A DNA stretch of 64,000 nucleotides from Lojkania enalia. Lineage: Eukaryota > Ascomycota > Dothideomycetes > Pleosporales. The stretch covers positions 37,614-101,613 of the forward strand of contig ML986729.1 in NCBI GenBank assembly GCA_010094045.1, read 5' to 3'. A model generated the notes under the pieces. The model did not search any database. It had not been told where the DNA came from and worked only from the letters and a program-made list of their open reading frames with translations. Shown piece after piece: positions 61,201 to 64,000 of the stretch; positions within the stretch are counted from its first letter, which is position 1, and each line of letters begins with the position of its first letter. The translations under genes and the position numbers were made by a program.

Positions 61201-64000
61201 TATTCGAGTAAGCGATAATTAGTATATACTAGAGTCCTAGTAGCTATAGAAGTAAGTTCTACCCTCTATTACTTAAATATAGTAATAATTGCGAATAGTT
61301 CCTTATTATAGATTTTCTAGTTTAGTTCTAAACCAGATAGAACCTTACTATAGAACGTTATAGAATACTATTTTCTATTAGAATATTTCTATAATAATAC
61401 TCTTATAACTATTCTATTAGAGATATTAGTTTCTATTTTTATTTCTAATATAGGGTTAAAGTAGTAGAAAGTAGATATACTTAATAGAGCTAACTTTAAT
61501 TTCTTAAAGGTAATATTATATTTTAAAGTCTATATAAAAGGGGTTATAAGGTTCTATAATACGATAATTAGCTTTATAATACGCGAGAATTCTGGTATAA
61601 ACTATTAATAGAATCTAGTAAAACCTAAGAAGAATTTTATACCTATTATAGTAGTAGGTAGCTATTAGTTATATAGTACTTCTACCTTCTCTAGATTAAC
61701 CTTAAAGCCTTTATTTAAGAAGATATAACTAAAGTATTTAGTTCAGGTAATATAGAATTCGCTCTTCTTAATATTAACTTATAATTCTATTTAATATAAT
61801 TTCTTAAAAACTTTCTTAATATAGATAATATATATTATCTCGTCTTTAAAATAGATAAAAATATCGTTTAGGTAAGTAATATAGAAGTTATCTAGGTAGT
61901 TAATTAGTATATTATTTATATAGTGCTAGTAAGTTACTAGACTGTTATATAATCTAAAAGGTAGAACTTTATACTTATAGGTTCTATATTAAGTTTAAAA
62001 GGTAGTATATTTTTTAAAACTAAAGTTTATTCTAATCTTATTAAAAGCTGTATAAATATTAAACTTAGTAAAAATTACTATCTTAATAGGCCTAAATAGG
62101 AGTTTATCTATATATAGTATTAGATATATATTTTTATAGGTAAGAATATTAAATTTATAATAATCTATATAAATATATAGGTTGCTATTAGGTTTATAAA
62201 TATAAAGAATTAGAGATATAAAAAAGCTTAGACTCTATTTAATATATCTATTCTATAGATTATCTATAATATACTTTTTAGTTACTTCTAGCTCCTTAAT
62301 ATTCTATTTATATAATAAGCTATAACTATTAAAGAGAGGTTCTATAAGGATAATCTTATAATTATAAGAGTAGTATTCTAGTAATTAATAAGCTATAGTT
62401 TTACTAAATATATTCTAATACTTATAGTATTTAGATAGTAATTAGAGATTTACTAGTACTTTATTTTTAACCTTATCTTCTAGCTCTAGGGCTTACTTAT
62501 CTTTAATTAGCTATTTAATTTCGTATAGAGATATAGAGAAAAACTTGTTCTCTTTTCTCTTTATATTAAAGTAGAAAGTATTAGCTAAAATAAGAGTAAT
62601 AATAGAAGAATAGATTTTCTTTAGATTAGATTCGGACTTTATTATATATAAGTATATAAAAGCTTTAAGCTTATTTAGACTATAAGCTATAAAAGATTAA
62701 TATAGTTTTAATAGTCTTAGTAGACCTTTAATATAATAGATAGTTAGACTATAAAACTACTAATACTAGTTCTTTTCCTATAAAGCGTCGCGTTGCTAAA
62801 TATCTAGCTCTACCTCCTTATTATATATTAGCTAAGTTAATTATATAAGAAAAGGAAGTAATAAATTATAAGTAGTAAGATACTTAAAAGGTTATATAAT
62901 CCGATTCTTATCTATATCTAGCTGGAGTTAAAAGTAATATAACTATTTAATACTAATAATATAATCTTAAGTATTTAAGTCTATAATAATAAATAGGTAG
63001 TTTTAGATAGTTCTCCTATTAATTCGCAAGTATAAGTAGATATACTAATTAACTAAAGTTTAGATTCGGTTCTAAAAACCTTTAACAGTAATTTTAAAGG
63101 GTAAACGCTATATTAATATATATAAAGCTTAAGAGAGTAATCTAGCTACTATAAAATTAAAGAATAGGAAGTTTTAGGCGCTTCTATTAATAAGAGCGTT
63201 TAGTTATATATTAACGCCTTTTAAATATAGAATAGTAGGAATTTAGAAATACTTTCCTCTAAATAAATACGATAAATTAATATTTAATAAATTATACTTA
63301 CTTAAGCTTAAAATAGAGAGTTTTCTTAAGCGTTTCTATTTTCTACCTAAAAACTATCTAGATAGTACTTATTTATGTTTAAAAACTCTTCTTTCTTAAT
63401 CTCCTTTTATTTAACTTCTATTTCTTATACTTTAAAGACTATATATTTATTTATAAAGTATTCTAGTTTACTATAATTATAGTAATTATCTAAGGTTGTA
63501 TACTTTTTAGGTATAGAAGTTTTACTAGGTTATTAGAGAGTAATTATAGTAAAATAAGGTATTAATACTAGAGTAGATCGGAGTAGTATTAGATTATAGG
63601 TTATCTTAGATAAACTTTTAAAAGCCTTCTAGTACTAATCTAAATTTATTTTAGCTATAATCTATAAACTAACAGTTTATTCTAAAAGGTTAAAAATACT
63701 CCCCCTTTCTATATTATAGGCTGTTAAGTAGGCGACTATAGTATTAAAAGAGCCTTTCTATATAAGCTTAAAGCTAAGGTTTAATATCTTTAAGTTAGGG
63801 AGAATCTTATCTTATAGGTAGAAAAACTACTTAGATTAGGATATAGATCCCCTAATAGCTATACTAATAAAGTAAGCTTTAAATATTAGAAATACTTCTC
63901 CCTTATTTATCCTTAAGACTTAAAACGCCTATTATACCTCTATCTATTTATTACCTATAATAAAATATAATTATAGAAGTAAAATTATTTCTTTAATATT
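58263..64000 (-). mobile_element. RIP-degraded Ty3/Gypsy chromovirus, copy C, antisense, partial
   Basis: This is the reverse complement of the copy A/B interior from the polypurine tract through the chromodomain (about 59455-59640), integrase, RNase H, RT (Tyr-Leu-Asn-Asp at about 61865-61890), protease and into gag. It runs off the window, so its 5' LTR and target duplication are not visible. The plus strand at about 58790-59260 keeps a coding-like frame discussed in the findings. Confidence 0.85.

Noticed and set aside
1..64000. tRNA or rRNA genes
   Set aside because: No cloverleaf-like or rRNA-like sequence was recognised by eye; a dedicated search would be needed to exclude small RNAs.

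Overview
This window looks like part of a filamentous ascomycete genome (Pezizomycotina). The genes are short-exon fungal genes with 45-58 bp GT-AG introns. About 22 kb of ordinary-GC sequence holds a biosynthetic gene cluster, and it sits between two very AT-rich blocks that carry the signature of repeat-induced point mutation (RIP). In those blocks CpA and TpG are almost absent and TpA is everywhere. A two-speed genome of this kind is common in plant-associated Dothideomycetes, but the species cannot be fixed from sequence alone.

Layout. 1-6395 is RIP-destroyed transposon sequence: a chromodomain Ty3/Gypsy 3' end with its LTR, an antisense Gypsy relic of a second family, a 0.3 kb inverted repeat, and a pogo/Fot-type transposase relic. 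6603-27650 is the cluster: a SAT4-type (fungal rhodopsin-fold) membrane protein (-), a Zn2Cys6 regulator (+), a 14-TM MFS exporter (-), a Fus2-type alpha/beta hydrolase (+), an EthD/TpcK-type small protein (+), a trans-acting enoyl reductase (-), and a 3684-residue PKS-NRPS hybrid (+). 28092-28553 is the broken 3' end of a probable glycosidase gene. It abuts an unmutated solo LTR (28559-28859) with a 5-bp target duplication. 28865-64000 is a nest of RIP-degraded elements: an antisense Gypsy relic, a pogo-type transposon split by a complete 7.2 kb Gypsy, and three partial copies of a RecQ-helicase-like element, one split by a second complete 7.16 kb Gypsy. An antisense Gypsy then runs off the right edge.

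How the genes work together (inference from families). The PKS half (KS-AT-DH-MT-KR-ACP, no working ER) should build a methylated reduced polyketide with help from the trans-enoyl reductase. The NRPS half (C-A-T) should add one amino acid, and the terminal reductase, which keeps its Tyr/Lys pair, should release an aldehyde. A Fus2/CcsE-type hydrolase next to a PKS-NRPS and a trans-ER is the core seen in cytochalasan-type and related pyrrolinone pathways. I see no cytochrome P450, no Baeyer-Villiger oxygenase and no Diels-Alderase-like gene in the window. The cluster is therefore either short, split, or makes something simpler or different; the EthD-type protein is an unusual companion. The regulator and exporter fit local control and export.

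All seven genes have intact reading frames once introns are removed. The PKS-NRPS shows every catalytic motif, so the cluster looks functional although its surroundings are dead.
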